A stretch of 64,000 nt of DNA from Belliella filtrata (GTDB taxonomy: Bacteria > Bacteroidota > Bacteroidia > Cytophagales > Cyclobacteriaceae). The DNA lies in the NCBI RefSeq assembly GCF_022549775.1, contig NZ_JAKZGP010000020.1, positions 1 through 64,000 of the forward strand, given 5' to 3'. Position 1 is the first letter of the stretch. Each line of letters opens with the position of its first letter. Shown here piece by piece: positions 27,670 through 37,109 of the stretch. The notes below the pieces were generated by a model. It made no database searches. It was given only the letters and a program-made list of their open reading frames with translations, and was not told the origin of the DNA. The position numbers and the translations under genes are program-made.

Positions 27670-29250
27670 TTAAAACTCTGAAGTAAAGTGGAATTCAATT
27701 TCTGGATAATTATCCTGAACCATTTGAAGCCATGACCTTGATTCTGCCATGAAAACAAGTTTTCCATCTTTATCGTGTGCGATGTGTCTGTTCTTAGACT
27801 TAACAAATTCTTCCAGCTTCTTTTTATCACTACTATTGATCCAGCATGCTTTGTATAGTTGCATAGGTGCGAAATCTACAGAGGCATTGTATTCCTGTTT
27901 CAACCTGAACTGAATTACTTCAAACTGTAACTGTCCTACTGTCCCAATTACTTTCCTGGAACCCATGTCGAAGGTGAACAATTGTGCCACGCCTTCTTCC
28001 ATCAATTGCTTGAGTCCTTTTTCAAGTTGCTTTGTTTTCATTGCATCTTTGTTAATGACTTCTTTGAAGATTTCGGGAGAAAAGCTTGGGATACCTTTGA
28101 AGGTCATTTCTTCACCGTCTGTCAGGGTGTCGCCAATTTTCAGGTTTCCAGTATCATAAAGCCCCACGATGTCTCCAGGGTAAGCTACATCAACCATCTC
28201 ACGGTCTTGAGCCATGAATTGTGTAACGTTGGAAAACCTTAGTGGCTTTGTTCCACGCACATGCTTGTATGGTTTATTTCTTTCAAATTGACCAGAGCAA
28301 ATTCTCAAAAATGCAATCCTATTCCTGTGATTTGGATCCATGTTAGCATGGATTTTAAATACGAAACCAGAGAAGTTTGATTCTGTTGGGATTACCTCTC
28401 TATCTTCTGTATTTCTACTTTTAGGGGTAGGGGCGATGCGAATGAAAGTATCGAGCATTTCGTTGACTCCAAAATTATTGACAGCAGACCCAAAAAAGAC
28501 TGGTGCTACTTTTCCTTCCAAGTAATCAGTGGTGTCGAAATCTGGATATACGCCTTCTATAAGTTCCACATCTTCTCTTAATTGATTGGCATTATTAGTC
28601 CCGATGAGATCGTCCAACTGGTTATCGTCAAGATTTTCAATGGTGACCCTATCATCACTAAGCTTCCTTTGACTAGGAGTGAAAAGGTTTAATTTTTTCT
28701 CATATAGATTGTAGACTCCTTTAAAGCCTTTTCCCATTCCAATGGGCCAAGAAAGAGGGCGAACCTTTATGTTTAGTTTGTTTTCTACCTCATCCAATAG
28801 CTCGTATGGATCCCTTCCTTCACGGTCAAGTTTGTTGATAAAACAGATCACAGGTGTGTTTCGCATTCTACAAACTTCCATCAATTTCTCTGTTTGTATT
28901 TCTACACCTTTTACACAGTCAATGACCATAATTACAGAATCCACCGCAGTAAGCGTTCTATAGGTGTCCTCTGCAAAGTCTTGGTGACCAGGAGTATCGA
29001 GAAGATTGATTTTAATATCTTTATATTCGAAGCCCATCACGGAAGTAGCCACAGAGATACCTCTTTGTTTCTCGATCTCCATCCAGTCAGACTTGGTAGC
29101 AGTATCTATTTTGTTGGATTTTACAGCTCCGGCAGTTTGGATCGCACCCCCAAAGAGCAAAAGCTTCTCTGTAAGTGTTGTTTTTCCCGCATCAGGGTGA
29201 GCTATAATGGCAAACGTCCTTCTTTTTTCTATTTCTTTTGACAGGTTCAT
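27670..29250 (-). CDS. prfC: Peptide chain release factor 3
   Basis: GTPase that removes RF1/RF2 from the ribosome after termination. The 526-residue product starts [20 protein letters not shown], with P-loop AHPDAGKT (residues 17-24), [23 protein letters not shown] (G3) and [10 protein letters not shown] (G4). [12 protein letters not shown] and the C-terminal domain are intact. A longer open frame to 29355 is rejected because a good -7 element (TAACTTTG, minus strand, 29278-29285) lies inside it. Monocistronic. Confidence 0.95.
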   Translation of the reverse strand: MNLSKEIEKRRTFAIIAHPDAGKTTLTEKLLLFGGAIQTAGAVKSNKIDTATKSDWMEIEKQRGISVATSVMGFEYKDIKINLLDTPGHQDFAEDTYRTLTAVDSVIMVIDCVKGVEIQTEKLMEVCRMRNTPVICFINKLDREGRDPYELLDEVENKLNIKVRPLSWPIGMGKGFKGVYNLYEKKLNLFTPSQRKLSDDRVTIENLDDNQLDDLIGTNNANQLREDVELIEGVYPDFDTTDYLEGKVAPVFFGSAVNNFGVNEMLDTFIRIAPTPKSRNTEDREVIPTESNFSGFVFKIHANMDPNHRNRIAFLRICSGQFERNKPYKHVRGTKPLRFSNVTQFMAQDREMVDVAYPGDIVGLYDTGNLKIGDTLTDGEEMTFKGIPSFSPEIFKEVINKDAMKTKQLEKGLKQLMEEGVAQLFTFDMGSRKVIGTVGQLQFEVIQFRLKQEYNASVDFAPMQLYKACWINSSDKKKLEEFVKSKNRHIAHDKDGKLVFMAESRSWLQMVQDNYPEIEFHFTSEF

Positions 29251-29277
29251 GCTGTTGATTTCTGGAATTCCAAGGCG

Positions 29278-29285
29278 CAAAGTTA
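29278..29285 (-). promoter_or_regulatory. Probable -7 element of prfC
   Basis: On the minus strand TAACTTTG matches the Bacteroidota -7 consensus exactly, 27 bases upstream of the chosen ATG. No TTG lies at the expected -33 distance, so the call rests on the -7 element and on its agreement with the start choice. Confidence 0.45.
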
Positions 29286-29353
29286 CATTTTTCTTGTTGA
29301 AAAATAGTATCTCAACCAATGATTGGAAGATTGCTGTTGGAATGTGTGATAAC

Positions 29354-29389
29354 AAAAAAGTCTGAACAGTGAACTGTACAGACTTTTTT
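29354..29389 (-). terminator. Terminator of pyrH-frr
   Basis: An 11-pair perfect stem AAAAAAGTCTG (29354-29364)/CAGACTTTTTT (29379-29389) encloses a 14-base loop. On the minus strand the T run is part of the stem. It lies 28 bases past the frr stop and upstream of prfC. Confidence 0.8.
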
Positions 29390-29417
29390 AAAGATAATTT
29401 TGTGTGTGTGATTTGAC

Positions 29418-29978
29418 TTATATGGTCATTATTTCTGCTTCTTTTTTCACTAATAGCTCATCGATTTTTGTCGAATATTGATCGGTAAGCTTTTGAACAG
29501 CATCTTCAGCTCTTTTTACTTCATCTTCTGGAGCTCCATCCTTTTGAAGTTTTTTCAGAGCATCATTGGTGTCTTTTCTCACTGTACGCAGACTTACTTT
29601 ACCATTCTCACATTCAGCTTTGGCCGATTTCACAAGGTTCTTTCTTCTTTCCTCAGTCAATGGTGGTATAGTCAATATGATGATTTCGCCATTGTTTTGA
29701 GGAGCAAGTCCAAGATCAGAGTTGATGATAGATCTTTCGATTTCACTGATTAGGTTTCTTTCCCAAGGCTTGACAGAAAGGGTTCTTGCGTCAGGCGTGG
29801 TGACAGAAGCAACCTGTTGAAGTGGTGTAGGGGCTCCGTAATAGGATACCATGATGCCATCCAGCAAGTTTGGCATAGCCTTTCCAGCTCTAATTTTAAC
29901 CAGTTCTTGAGCAGTATGATCTACTGCTTTTTGCATCATTTCTTTTGCTTCATCCAGGTGCATTTGTATCTCTTCCAT
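29418..29978 (-). CDS. frr: Ribosome recycling factor
   Basis: Splits post-termination ribosomes together with EF-G. The 186-residue product has the family length and signatures: [48 protein letters not shown] and [17 protein letters not shown] start at [20 protein letters not shown] is conventional. It follows pyrH after 25 bases; pyrH-frr is a widely conserved pair, here ended by a terminator. Confidence 0.97.
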   Translation of the reverse strand: MEEIQMHLDEAKEMMQKAVDHTAQELVKIRAGKAMPNLLDGIMVSYYGAPTPLQQVASVTTPDARTLSVKPWERNLISEIERSIINSDLGLAPQNNGEIIILTIPPLTEERRKNLVKSAKAECENGKVSLRTVRKDTNDALKKLQKDGAPEDEVKRAEDAVQKLTDQYSTKIDELLVKKEAEIMTI

Positions 29979-30003
29979 GGTAAATGTATTCTGGCTTATG
30001 TTT

Positions 30004-30717
30004 TTATTGAATAGTAGTAATTAATGTTCCGATGTCTTCACCTTGAGCAAGCTTGATAAGGTTTTCAGACTTGTTCATGTCAAATACAACAATTGGTAAG
30101 TTGTTTTCTTGGCATAGTGTAAACGCAGTCATGTCCATGATGTTCAAGTTTTTCTCGTATGCCTCTTGGAATGATAAGGTATTGTATTTTGTTGCAGATG
30201 GGTCTTTTTCTGGGTCTGCTGTATAGACACCGTCTACTCTAGTGCCCTTTAGAACAACTTGAGCCTCTATTTCGATTGCTCTAAGACTCGCTGTAGAGTC
30301 TGTAGTAAAGTATGGGTTACCGATTCCAGCTCCGAAGATTACAATCCTTCCTTTCTCCAAATGTCTGATTGCTCTTCTTCTTATAAATGGTTCGCAAACA
30401 CTTTCCACTTTGATACCTGACATGAGTCTGGTGAACATACCGTTTTGTTCAAGCGCACTTTGTAGTGCCATAGCATTTATCAAAGTAGCTAACATGCCCA
30501 TGTAATCTCCTTGAACCCTGTCTATTCCAGTCTTTTCTGCTTGTACTCCTCTAAAAATATTACCTCCTCCGATTACTATAGCGATTTCAACACCTTGCTC
30601 TTTCACTTTCTTGATTTCTTCTGCGTACTGTTGAAGTCTATTTGGGTCGATACCATAGCTATTTTTGCCCATTAATGACTCTCCGCTTAATTTGAGTAGG
30701 ATTCTTTTGTATTTCAT
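30004..30717 (-). CDS. pyrH: UMP kinase
   Basis: Phosphorylates UMP to UDP, a committed step of pyrimidine nucleotide synthesis. The 237-residue product is of the bacterial hexameric amino-acid-kinase type: [63 protein letters not shown] and [13 protein letters not shown]. Length is normal. It heads pyrH-frr; a TATATTTG (minus strand, 30779-30786) is a plausible -7 element. Confidence 0.97.
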   Translation of the reverse strand: MKYKRILLKLSGESLMGKNSYGIDPNRLQQYAEEIKKVKEQGVEIAIVIGGGNIFRGVQAEKTGIDRVQGDYMGMLATLINAMALQSALEQNGMFTRLMSGIKVESVCEPFIRRRAIRHLEKGRIVIFGAGIGNPYFTTDSTASLRAIEIEAQVVLKGTRVDGVYTADPEKDPSATKYNTLSFQEAYEKNLNIMDMTAFTLCQENNLPIVVFDMNKSENLIKLAQGEDIGTLITTIQ

Positions 30718-30817
30718 TTTAGGTGTTGATTTGGAAAATTATGCTAATTTTTAGCGTTCTTGTGATTGATAAATTTTACAAATATAAAGCTTCAAGCTAG
30801 AAATCTAAAAGCATTCG

Positions 30818-31312
30818 TCAAAATTGGATGAGGACTTGGTTTTTTTCTACACTATCACCTTTTTTGATTTTTACATTTTTGACAATTCCGTCACCAGGAG
30901 ACTTGATGATATTTTCCATCTTCATGGCTTCTAGTATCAAGACTGGATCCCCTTTTTTTACCTCATCCCCTTCTTTTACTTTAAGGTCAAAAATCAAACC
31001 AGGCATAGGAGCTTTGATTTCTTTTGCTTGACTACCAAGTCCTGTGTTCATTCCAAGTTTTTCTAACAAAATATCAAACTTGTCCTGCAGCTTTACTTCT
31101 GCTAATTTATTATTTAGCTTCAATCTAAGTGTTTTATCTTGGGTGTTTATGGAGACTAACTCAAGATTGTGTGATTGATTTTTATGAATAATGTGGTATT
31201 TGTTTTCACTTATTTTCTTGAAGTCCCAAGTCAATAAATTTCCGTTTATTATCAGGTCACTACCTGATTTTTCCACATTTAGTCCAGACTTATCGATGTT
31301 TACTGAATACAT
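30818..31312 (-). CDS. Biotin carboxyl carrier protein (acyl-CoA carboxylase subunit)
   Basis: Carries biotin between the carboxylase and carboxyltransferase active sites of a biotin-dependent carboxylase. The 164-residue product ends in a biotinyl domain (about residues 92-164) whose acceptor Lys131 is in EAMKMENII. IKAPMPGLIFDLKVKEGDEVKKG is typical of the propionyl/methylmalonyl-CoA type rather than AccB, which begins differently. An N-terminal domain of about 90 residues without clear motif precedes it. No carboxylase genes are adjacent, so the holoenzyme partners lie elsewhere. Divergent from the M1 peptidase gene. Confidence 0.88.
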   Translation of the reverse strand: MYSVNIDKSGLNVEKSGSDLIINGNLLTWDFKKISENKYHIIHKNQSHNLELVSINTQDKTLRLKLNNKLAEVKLQDKFDILLEKLGMNTGLGSQAKEIKAPMPGLIFDLKVKEGDEVKKGDPVLILEAMKMENIIKSPGDGIVKNVKIKKGDSVEKNQVLIQF

Positions 31313-31360
31313 TTCTATTATTTTGCGACAAGATACAATTTAATTATAAAAAGCCTGAAT

Positions 31361-33955
31361 ATGAAAATCCAGAGATTTAAGCTTCTTTTGCTTTTGCTAC
31401 CATTTTTGACTGTTGCTTGTAAAAGTAATAAAAACATTGCAGAAGGTGAACAAATAGATGCCAACACAAGCTATGAAGTGGTAGATGAGCTAGATAATAA
31501 AAATGCTTTAGCAAAACTTAAAGAAGCTGAAATTGAAAATTATAAAGGCTCGCGAACCAGGTCATTCGACTTGCTACACACTTCGCTGGATCTTACTTTC
31601 GACTTTGACCAACAACATGTCAAAGGTGAAGCAAAACTGATATTGAAACCCTACTTTTTTGATCAGGCTCAAGTAATTTTAGATGCGAAAGACTTCGATA
31701 TTCATGCACTTAGGCTTGATAAGGAAGGAGCGAATGAATTAAACTATAAGTATGATGGTAGGGTAATTACCGTTTACCTTCCAAAAAGCTATACCAGGAG
31801 TGATACACTAGGACTATATATAAAGTATACTGCAAAGCCAAATGAAAATCCCGAAAAGGGCAGTGAGGCGATCACAGATACAAAAGGGCTATACTTTATC
31901 AATCCAACTGGAGATGAGGATAAACCTATTCAGGTTTGGACTCAAGGTGAGACAGAGCATAACTCAAAATGGTTCCCAACTTTTGATACCCCCAATGAAA
32001 GATTTACTCAAGATATCAAACTTACAGTACCAGCCAAGTATAGAACTATTAGCAATGGGAAGCTACTTTCCAGCGTAGATCAATCAAATGATATGCGTAC
32101 AGATCATTGGGAAATGGATTTGCCGCATGCACCGTATCTTGCCGCGGTAGTAATAGGAGAGTTTGTAGAAATAAAAGACTCTTGGGAAGATATACAGGTG
32201 AATTACTACGTGGAGGAAAAGTATGAGCAAGGAGCAAAGACCGTTTTCAAAAATACACCTGAAATGATTGGCTTTTTTTCAGAGTTGCTTGGAGTAAGGT
32301 ACCCTTGGCAAAAATATGATCAAGTAGTTGTGAGAGATTTTGTGTCAGGTGCTATGGAAAATACGACGATCTCTGTTTTCATGGAAGCTTTGAATCTCAA
32401 TGAACGAGAAGCCCTAGACAGCGAATGGGACGGAATCATAGCGCATGAATTATTTCACCAGTGGTTCGGCAATTACGTCACGACGGAATCCTGGGCCAAC
32501 CTTACACTTAATGAAGCATTTGCCAATTACTCTGAATATTTATGGTATGATTACAAAGAAGGAAAAGATGTGGCTGACCTCCACCATATATCGGAAATGG
32601 AACAATATTTTGACGAATCTAGAGAAAAGCAAGTAGATTTAATCAGGTTCTTTCATGATGACTCAGAGGACATGTTTGATAGTCACTCTTATGCCAAGGG
32701 AGGGAGGATTTTACATATGCTTAGGAGAAATCTTGGCGATGATGCGTTTTTTACCTCACTTAAACATTACTTGACAAAGCATGCTTGGTCAAGTGTAGAA
32801 GTCCATGATTTGAGACTAGCTTTTGAAGAAGTAACTGGCCAAGATTTGAATTGGTTTTTTAATCAATGGTTTTTGGGTTCAGGCCACCCAGTCCTGTCCT
32901 ATGAGGTAGATTATAGTCAGCAAGAAAATTTGCTTTTGAGGGTTACTCAAAAGCAAGACCTGACAAGCACCCCACTTTATAAAATCCCATTTAAAGTGAG
33001 TTGGTACATTGATGGAGAGCGTTTTGAAAAAGAGTTTGTGCTAGACAAAGCCTATCAGCAATTTGCAATGCAGAATAATGAGCCAGTCAATCAACTTTAT
33101 TTCGATGAAGAGTCTGAGCTGCTAGCTGTAAAAGATACAAAAAGAGGGCTTGATCATTTCGTGATGCAGTATTCACAATCTCAATTTGGAGTAGCTAGGT
33201 ATGAGGCTTTGGATAGCCTTTTAAATAATTATCCTGATGAACCTGTTACCATAAAGACTGTTGAGTTGGCGTTAAATGATTCATTTGGGGCAATCCAGGA
33301 AATGGCCATGTTTGGAATTGCTAGAAACCCAGAGTGGCTTACACAAATCAAAGGCTTGGAGGGTATCTTATTTGAAATAGCTGAGAATGGAACAGAACAT
33401 GCTGTGCAAACAGGTGCTATAGAGTTATTATCAATTTTAGATCCTGATAAGTATTCCCCTTCACTTTTGAGATGGATGAATCATCCATCATATCTAGTGG
33501 CATCAGCCGCTCTTTCTGCTTACCTTAGTTATGAAGACAATCCTAATAGGAATTCCATAGCTGAGCGGTACATGGAAGAAGATAATGTAAGGATAGTTGT
33601 AGCCATTGCAGATTTTTTGATTGAGGAAGAATCATCAGATAGTGCTGAATGGTTTCATGAAAAATTAGAAAAGCTGTCGGGGCAGCCACTATATTACTTC
33701 TTAGGTTATTATGGTGATTATTTCTCAAAGCTTCAAAAGGAATCAGAAAGTAAGCGCGCAGTAGAAAAGTTATACAAAGTAGGCATGAATCATCAAGCGA
33801 ACTATATCAGAGCAGTTGCCTTTCAATCTATGTTTGGCTTTGTAGACGATGAAGGAGTTTTGGAGAAAATCAAAGAAATGTATACCAAGGAGGAGGATGA
33901 AAAGCTGAGGAAGTACATGGAATATTACCTTGAGCCATACCTTGATGAAAATTAA
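31361..33955 (+). CDS. M1 family zinc aminopeptidase, lipoprotein
   Basis: The 864-residue product has a lipoprotein signal (LLLLPFLTVAC, Cys20), then an M1 peptidase: substrate motif GAMEN (in VSGAMENTTIS), zinc motif HELFH (His362, Glu363, His366) and third ligand Glu385 in LTLNEAFANY, exactly 19 residues on. After the catalytic and beta domains, a C-terminal alpha-solenoid with HEAT-like repeats (from about residue 610) follows. It probably degrades peptides in the periplasm or at the cell surface. Monocistronic, closed by a strong terminator. Confidence 0.94.
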   Translation: MKIQRFKLLLLLLPFLTVACKSNKNIAEGEQIDANTSYEVVDELDNKNALAKLKEAEIENYKGSRTRSFDLLHTSLDLTFDFDQQHVKGEAKLILKPYFFDQAQVILDAKDFDIHALRLDKEGANELNYKYDGRVITVYLPKSYTRSDTLGLYIKYTAKPNENPEKGSEAITDTKGLYFINPTGDEDKPIQVWTQGETEHNSKWFPTFDTPNERFTQDIKLTVPAKYRTISNGKLLSSVDQSNDMRTDHWEMDLPHAPYLAAVVIGEFVEIKDSWEDIQVNYYVEEKYEQGAKTVFKNTPEMIGFFSELLGVRYPWQKYDQVVVRDFVSGAMENTTISVFMEALNLNEREALDSEWDGIIAHELFHQWFGNYVTTESWANLTLNEAFANYSEYLWYDYKEGKDVADLHHISEMEQYFDESREKQVDLIRFFHDDSEDMFDSHSYAKGGRILHMLRRNLGDDAFFTSLKHYLTKHAWSSVEVHDLRLAFEEVTGQDLNWFFNQWFLGSGHPVLSYEVDYSQQENLLLRVTQKQDLTSTPLYKIPFKVSWYIDGERFEKEFVLDKAYQQFAMQNNEPVNQLYFDEESELLAVKDTKRGLDHFVMQYSQSQFGVARYEALDSLLNNYPDEPVTIKTVELALNDSFGAIQEMAMFGIARNPEWLTQIKGLEGILFEIAENGTEHAVQTGAIELLSILDPDKYSPSLLRWMNHPSYLVASAALSAYLSYEDNPNRNSIAERYMEEDNVRIVVAIADFLIEEESSDSAEWFHEKLEKLSGQPLYYFLGYYGDYFSKLQKESESKRAVEKLYKVGMNHQANYIRAVAFQSMFGFVDDEGVLEKIKEMYTKEEDEKLRKYMEYYLEPYLDEN

Positions 33956-33980
33956 AGCATTGATTTCTTTAGGTTTATTG

Positions 33981-34022
33981 AATTCTGTCAAAAAAAGGCA
34001 AGAAATTTTTTGACAGAATTTT
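33981..34022 (+). terminator. Terminator of the M1 peptidase gene
   Basis: A 15-pair perfect stem, AATTCTGTCAAAAAA (33981-33995) with TTTTTTGACAGAATT (34006-34020), encloses a ten-base loop; two further T follow. The TTG of the tRNA promoter starts at the next base (34021), so terminator and promoter share sequence. Confidence 0.85.
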
Positions 34023-34050
34023 GAATGTTACAGAAAAGGGTATAATTTTG
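34021..34050 (+). promoter_or_regulatory. Promoter of the tRNA-Tyr/Gly/Thr-tuf unit
   Basis: TTG (34021-34023), exactly 19 bases, then TAATTTTG (34043-34050): a full match to the Bacteroidota consensus. Transcription would begin near 34054, about 55 bases ahead of tRNA-Tyr. Its -33 TTG overlaps the T run of the preceding terminator. Confidence 0.75.
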
Positions 34051-34109
34051 CCATCCGTTAAGAGAACGAAAAAGTCGAAAAGACTTTAGATCTTATTGAA
34101 ATAACAGTT

Positions 34110-34192
34110 GGGGGAATACCAAAGCGGCCAACTGGGACGGACTGTAAATCCGTTGACTTATGTCTTCACAGGTTCGAATCCTGTTTCCCCCA
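34110..34192 (+). tRNA. tRNA-Tyr (anticodon GTA)
   Basis: A class II tRNA of 83 bases. Acceptor stem GGGGGAA (34110-34116) pairs with TTCCCCC (34185-34191), discriminator A. Anticodon stem ACGGA/TCCGT with loop CTGTAAA gives GTA at 34144-34146. A long variable arm precedes the T loop GGTTCGAATC. CCA is not encoded. Confidence 0.97.
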
Positions 34193-34255
34193 CATTGCGT
34201 TTTTGTCAAAAATATTATTACTTTTGCAATCACGTATTTGGAAATAGTATTAAAA

Positions 34256-34328
34256 GCGGGAGTAGCTCAGTTGGTAGAGCGGCAGCCTTCCAAGCTGCAG
34301 GTCGCGGGTTCGAGCCTCGTCTCCCGCT
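34256..34328 (+). tRNA. tRNA-Gly (anticodon TCC)
   Basis: 73 bases. Acceptor GCGGGAG (34256-34262) pairs with CTCCCGC (34321-34327), discriminator T. D arm AGCTCAGTTGGTAGAGC; anticodon stem GCAGC/GCTGC with loop CTTCCAA gives TCC at 34289-34291. T loop GGTTCGAGCC. CCA is not encoded. Confidence 0.97.
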
Positions 34329-34364
34329 CTATGCTTTTATAGGCAAACGTAATTAATGTCAACA

Positions 34365-34436
34365 GCCGACGTAGCTCAGGGGTAGAGTACTTCCTTGGTA
34401 AGGAAGGGGTCACGGGTTCAAATCCCGTCGTTGGCT
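34365..34436 (+). tRNA. tRNA-Thr (anticodon GGT)
   Basis: 72 bases. Acceptor GCCGACG (34365-34371) pairs with CGTTGGC (34429-34435), discriminator T. Anticodon stem CTTCC/GGAAG with loop TTGGTAA gives GGT at 34397-34399. The Tyr-Gly-Thr-tuf order matches that ahead of tufB in E. coli. Confidence 0.97.
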
Positions 34437-34445
34437 CAGAAACAT

Positions 34446-34475
34446 TGAAGAATTTAAATAAATTTATATCTTTAA
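34446..34475 (+). promoter_or_regulatory. Promoter of tuf
   Basis: TTG (34446-34448), 19 bases, then TATCTTTA (34468-34475), which differs from TAnnTTTG only in the last base. It lies 22 bases ahead of the tuf ATG, in addition to read-through from the tRNA promoter. Confidence 0.55.
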
Positions 34476-34497
34476 CTAAAACAGAGGATTTTCACGC

Positions 34498-35685
34498 ATG
34501 GCAAAAGCAACCTTTGACCGTTCCAAACCGCACGTTAACATCGGTACGATTGGTCACGTAGACCATGGAAAGACAACTTTGACTGCTGCCATTACTACAG
34601 TATTGGCCAAAAAAGGTCTTTCTGAATTAAGAGATTTCTCTTCTATCGACAACGCTCCAGAAGAAAAAGAAAGAGGTATCACTATCAACACATCTCACGT
34701 TGAGTATCAAACAGAAGCTAGACACTACGCTCACGTTGACTGTCCAGGTCACGCGGATTATGTGAAAAACATGGTTACTGGTGCTGCTCAAATGGATGGA
34801 GCTATTCTTGTAGTAGCAGCAACTGATGGTCCAATGCCTCAAACTAGAGAGCACATCCTTCTTGCTCGTCAGGTAGGTGTACCAGCTCTTGTAGTGTTCT
34901 TGAACAAAGTGGACATGGTAGATGACCCTGAGCTTCTTGAACTAGTAGAAATGGAAGTAAGAGAATTGCTTTCTTTCTATGAATTCGATGGTGATAATAT
35001 TCCTGTAATTTCAGGATCTGCACTTGGTGGCCTTAACGGTGAAGCTAAGTGGGAAGATAAAATCATGGAATTGATGGATGCTGTGGATAACCATATCCCA
35101 CTTCCTGAGCGTCTTATTGACAAAGATTTCTTGATGCCTGTAGAAGACGTATTCTCGATCACTGGTCGTGGTACTGTAGCTACTGGTAGAATTGAAAGAG
35201 GTGTAATCAACTCTGGTGATCCAGTTGATATCATTGGTATGGGTGCTCAAGGTCTTAAGTCGACTGTGACTGGGGTTGAGATGTTCCGTAAGATCCTTGA
35301 CAGAGGTGAAGCTGGTGATAACGTTGGTCTATTGCTAAGAGGTATTGAAAAGTCTCAAATCAAAAGAGGTATGATCATCTGTAAGCCAGGTTCAGTGAAG
35401 CCACATGCTCACTTCAAAGCTGAGGTTTACGTTCTTTCTAAAGAAGAAGGTGGTCGTCACACTCCATTCTTCAATAAATATCGTCCACAGTTCTACCTAA
35501 GAACTACTGACGTAACAGGAGAGATTAAACTTCCTGAGAATGTTGAAATGGTTATGCCAGGTGATAACGTTACAATTGAAGTTAATCTATTGAATGCTGT
35601 TGCTCTTGAGAAAGGTCTACGTTTCGCTATCCGTGAAGGTGGTAGAACAGTAGGTGCTGGTCAGGTAACTGAAATTCTAGACTAA
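34498..35685 (+). CDS. tuf: Elongation factor Tu
   Basis: GTPase that brings aminoacyl-tRNA to the ribosome. The 395-residue product has GHVDHGKT (residues 19-26), [14 protein letters not shown] (switch I), [21 protein letters not shown] (G3), [12 protein letters not shown] (G4) and domains 2 and 3 up to [11 protein letters not shown]. Length is normal. This copy lies behind three tRNAs and not in the str operon, whose rpsL-rpsG-fusA set at 47647-50649 has no tuf. A terminator follows. Confidence 0.98.
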   Translation: MAKATFDRSKPHVNIGTIGHVDHGKTTLTAAITTVLAKKGLSELRDFSSIDNAPEEKERGITINTSHVEYQTEARHYAHVDCPGHADYVKNMVTGAAQMDGAILVVAATDGPMPQTREHILLARQVGVPALVVFLNKVDMVDDPELLELVEMEVRELLSFYEFDGDNIPVISGSALGGLNGEAKWEDKIMELMDAVDNHIPLPERLIDKDFLMPVEDVFSITGRGTVATGRIERGVINSGDPVDIIGMGAQGLKSTVTGVEMFRKILDRGEAGDNVGLLLRGIEKSQIKRGMIICKPGSVKPHAHFKAEVYVLSKEEGGRHTPFFNKYRPQFYLRTTDVTGEIKLPENVEMVMPGDNVTIEVNLLNAVALEKGLRFAIREGGRTVGAGQVTEILD

Positions 35686-35708
35686 TTACCTTGTAATTCA
35701 AATATTTT

Positions 35709-35747
35709 CAAATGCGATCTTGAAATTTTTCGGGGTCGCATTTGTTT
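35709..35747 (+). terminator. Terminator of tuf
   Basis: A nine-pair perfect stem CAAATGCGA (35709-35717)/TCGCATTTG (35736-35744) encloses an 18-base loop and is followed by TTT. The TTG needed by the next promoter (35742-35744) is inside the 3' arm. Confidence 0.75.
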
Positions 35748-35772
35748 CTTCAAGCGCAATTCACTACTTTTG
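35742..35772 (+). promoter_or_regulatory. Promoter of tRNA-Trp-secE-nusG
   Basis: TTG (35742-35744), 20 bases, then TACTTTTG (35765-35772). Start of transcription near 35777, about 25 bases ahead of tRNA-Trp. The -33 element overlaps the terminator stem of tuf. Confidence 0.65.
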
Positions 35773-35799
35773 CGTTCCCTTTCAAAGGAAAAACATCAA

Positions 35800-35870
35800 A
35801 CGGGCATAGTTCAATGGCAGAATAGCGGTCTCCAAAACCGTTGATGGGAGTTCGAATCTCTCTGCCCGTG
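35800..35870 (+). tRNA. tRNA-Trp (anticodon CCA)
   Basis: 71 bases. Acceptor ACGGGCA (35800-35806) pairs with TGCCCGT (35863-35869), discriminator G as expected for Trp. Anticodon loop CTCCAAA gives CCA at 35832-35834. CCA tail is not encoded. It is the first gene of the secE-nusG unit. Confidence 0.97.
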
Positions 35871-35888
35871 CAACATTAAAGTAAAACC

Positions 35889-36077
35889 ATGAATATCAAA
35901 AGCTTTGTCATTGAATCCATTGACGAAATGAAAAACAAGGTCACATGGCCTGCTTTTTCGTTTTTGCAAAACAGTGCAGTTTTGGTCATTGTAGCCTCAT
36001 TAATTTTCGCTTTACTTATAGGAGCAATAGATTTGGGCTTTGAAAATCTTATGACCTGGTTTTACGATTTATTTTAA
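35889..36077 (+). CDS. secE: Preprotein translocase subunit SecE
   Basis: Essential small partner of SecY. The 62-residue product is the short single-helix form: an amphipathic lead with EMKNKVTWPAFSFLQNSAVL (the conserved surface-lying helix) and one membrane segment (about residues 29-50). It starts 18 bases after tRNA-Trp and ends 17 before nusG, an order common to most bacteria. Confidence 0.95.
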   Translation: MNIKSFVIESIDEMKNKVTWPAFSFLQNSAVLVIVASLIFALLIGAIDLGFENLMTWFYDLF

Positions 36078-36094
36078 TTGAATAGAAATTACTG

Positions 36095-36652
36095 ATGGCT
36101 GAACATAAGTGGTATGTGCTTAGAGTGGTAGCGGGACAGGAGAAGAAAACCAAATCTTATTTGGATAATGAGATTCTCCGTCAGAAGCTTGAGGAATTTA
36201 TTCCTGAAGTTTTGATACCTTCTGAGAAAGTTTACGAGATGCGTAATGGCAAAAAAAGAGTTAGGGAAAGAAACTTTTTTCCTGGCTATGTTTTGGTACA
36301 TGCGGATCTAACCCACGGTGAGGCAAATCACGTAATCACAAGCATTCCGGGTGTTATCGGTTTCTTAGGGTCAAACCAAGGGGGGGCTTCCAAAACCCCT
36401 GAGCCATTACGACAATCTGAAGTCAACAGGATCTTAGGTCGTGTTGAGGAGATTGATGAGTTTGCAGAGAAGCTTGATACTCCATTTATAGTAGGAGAGA
36501 CCATAAAAGTAATGGATGGTCCTTTCAGTGGATTCTCGGGAACAATAGAAGAGGTATTTGAAGATAAGAAGAAATTGAATGTTATGGTCAAGATCTTTGG
36601 ACGAAATACCCCTGTAGAATTAAACTTTATACAAGTAGAAAAACAAGACTAG
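36095..36652 (+). CDS. nusG: Transcription termination/antitermination factor NusG
   Basis: Binds RNA polymerase and couples transcription to translation or Rho. The 185-residue product has the NGN domain (KWYVLRVVAGQEKKTKSYLD, then NFFPGYVLVHADL and TSIPGVIGFLG) and a C-terminal KOW domain (VGETIKVMDGPFSGFSGTIEE). Length is normal. Only three bases separate it from rplK. Confidence 0.97.
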   Translation: MAEHKWYVLRVVAGQEKKTKSYLDNEILRQKLEEFIPEVLIPSEKVYEMRNGKKRVRERNFFPGYVLVHADLTHGEANHVITSIPGVIGFLGSNQGGASKTPEPLRQSEVNRILGRVEEIDEFAEKLDTPFIVGETIKVMDGPFSGFSGTIEEVFEDKKKLNVMVKIFGRNTPVELNFIQVEKQD

Positions 36653-36655
36653 GAA

Positions 36656-37099
36656 ATGGCTAAGGAAATCACTGGTTATGTGAAATTACAGGTGAAAGGT
36701 GGCCAGGCAAATCCATCGCCTCCAGTTGGTCCAGCCCTTGGTTCAAAGGGTTTGAACATCATGGAGTTCTGTAAGCAATTCAATGCTAGAACTCAGGATA
36801 AAATGGGTTCAGTATTGCCTGTTTTGATTACTGTTTATTCTGATAAGTCTTTTGACTTTGTGGTGAAAACTCCTCCAGCTGCAAATATGCTGATCGAGGC
36901 TGCAAAAATCAAAGGTGGTTCATCAGAGCCAAACAGGAAAAAAGTAGGTTCTGTTACTTGGGATCAAGTAAAAGAAATCGCTGAAGTTAAAATGCCTGAC
37001 TTGAATGCATTCAAAGTTGAATCTGCCATGAAAATGATTGCAGGTACAGCTAGAAGCATGGGTATCACAGTATCTGGAAAAGCCCCTTGGGAGGAATAA
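36656..37099 (+). CDS. rplK: 50S ribosomal protein L11
   Basis: Part of the GTPase-associated centre, binding 23S rRNA helices 43-44. 147 residues; [27 protein letters not shown] and the C-terminal [20 protein letters not shown] are diagnostic. Ten bases ahead of rplA. L11 and L1 are usually co-transcribed and L1 represses the pair; no L1 mimic site was identified with confidence here. Confidence 0.98.
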   Translation: MAKEITGYVKLQVKGGQANPSPPVGPALGSKGLNIMEFCKQFNARTQDKMGSVLPVLITVYSDKSFDFVVKTPPAANMLIEAAKIKGGSSEPNRKKVGSVTWDQVKEIAEVKMPDLNAFKVESAMKMIAGTARSMGITVSGKAPWEE

Positions 37100-37109
37100 A
37101 ATAAGAACT

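Noticed and set aside
28894-29241. 115-codon plus-strand frame opposite prfC
   Set aside because: Lies wholly inside the conserved prfC coding region and its translation has no protein character.
34108-34356. Open frames crossing the tRNA-Tyr and tRNA-Gly genes
   Set aside because: They consist mainly of tRNA sequence and have no independent support.
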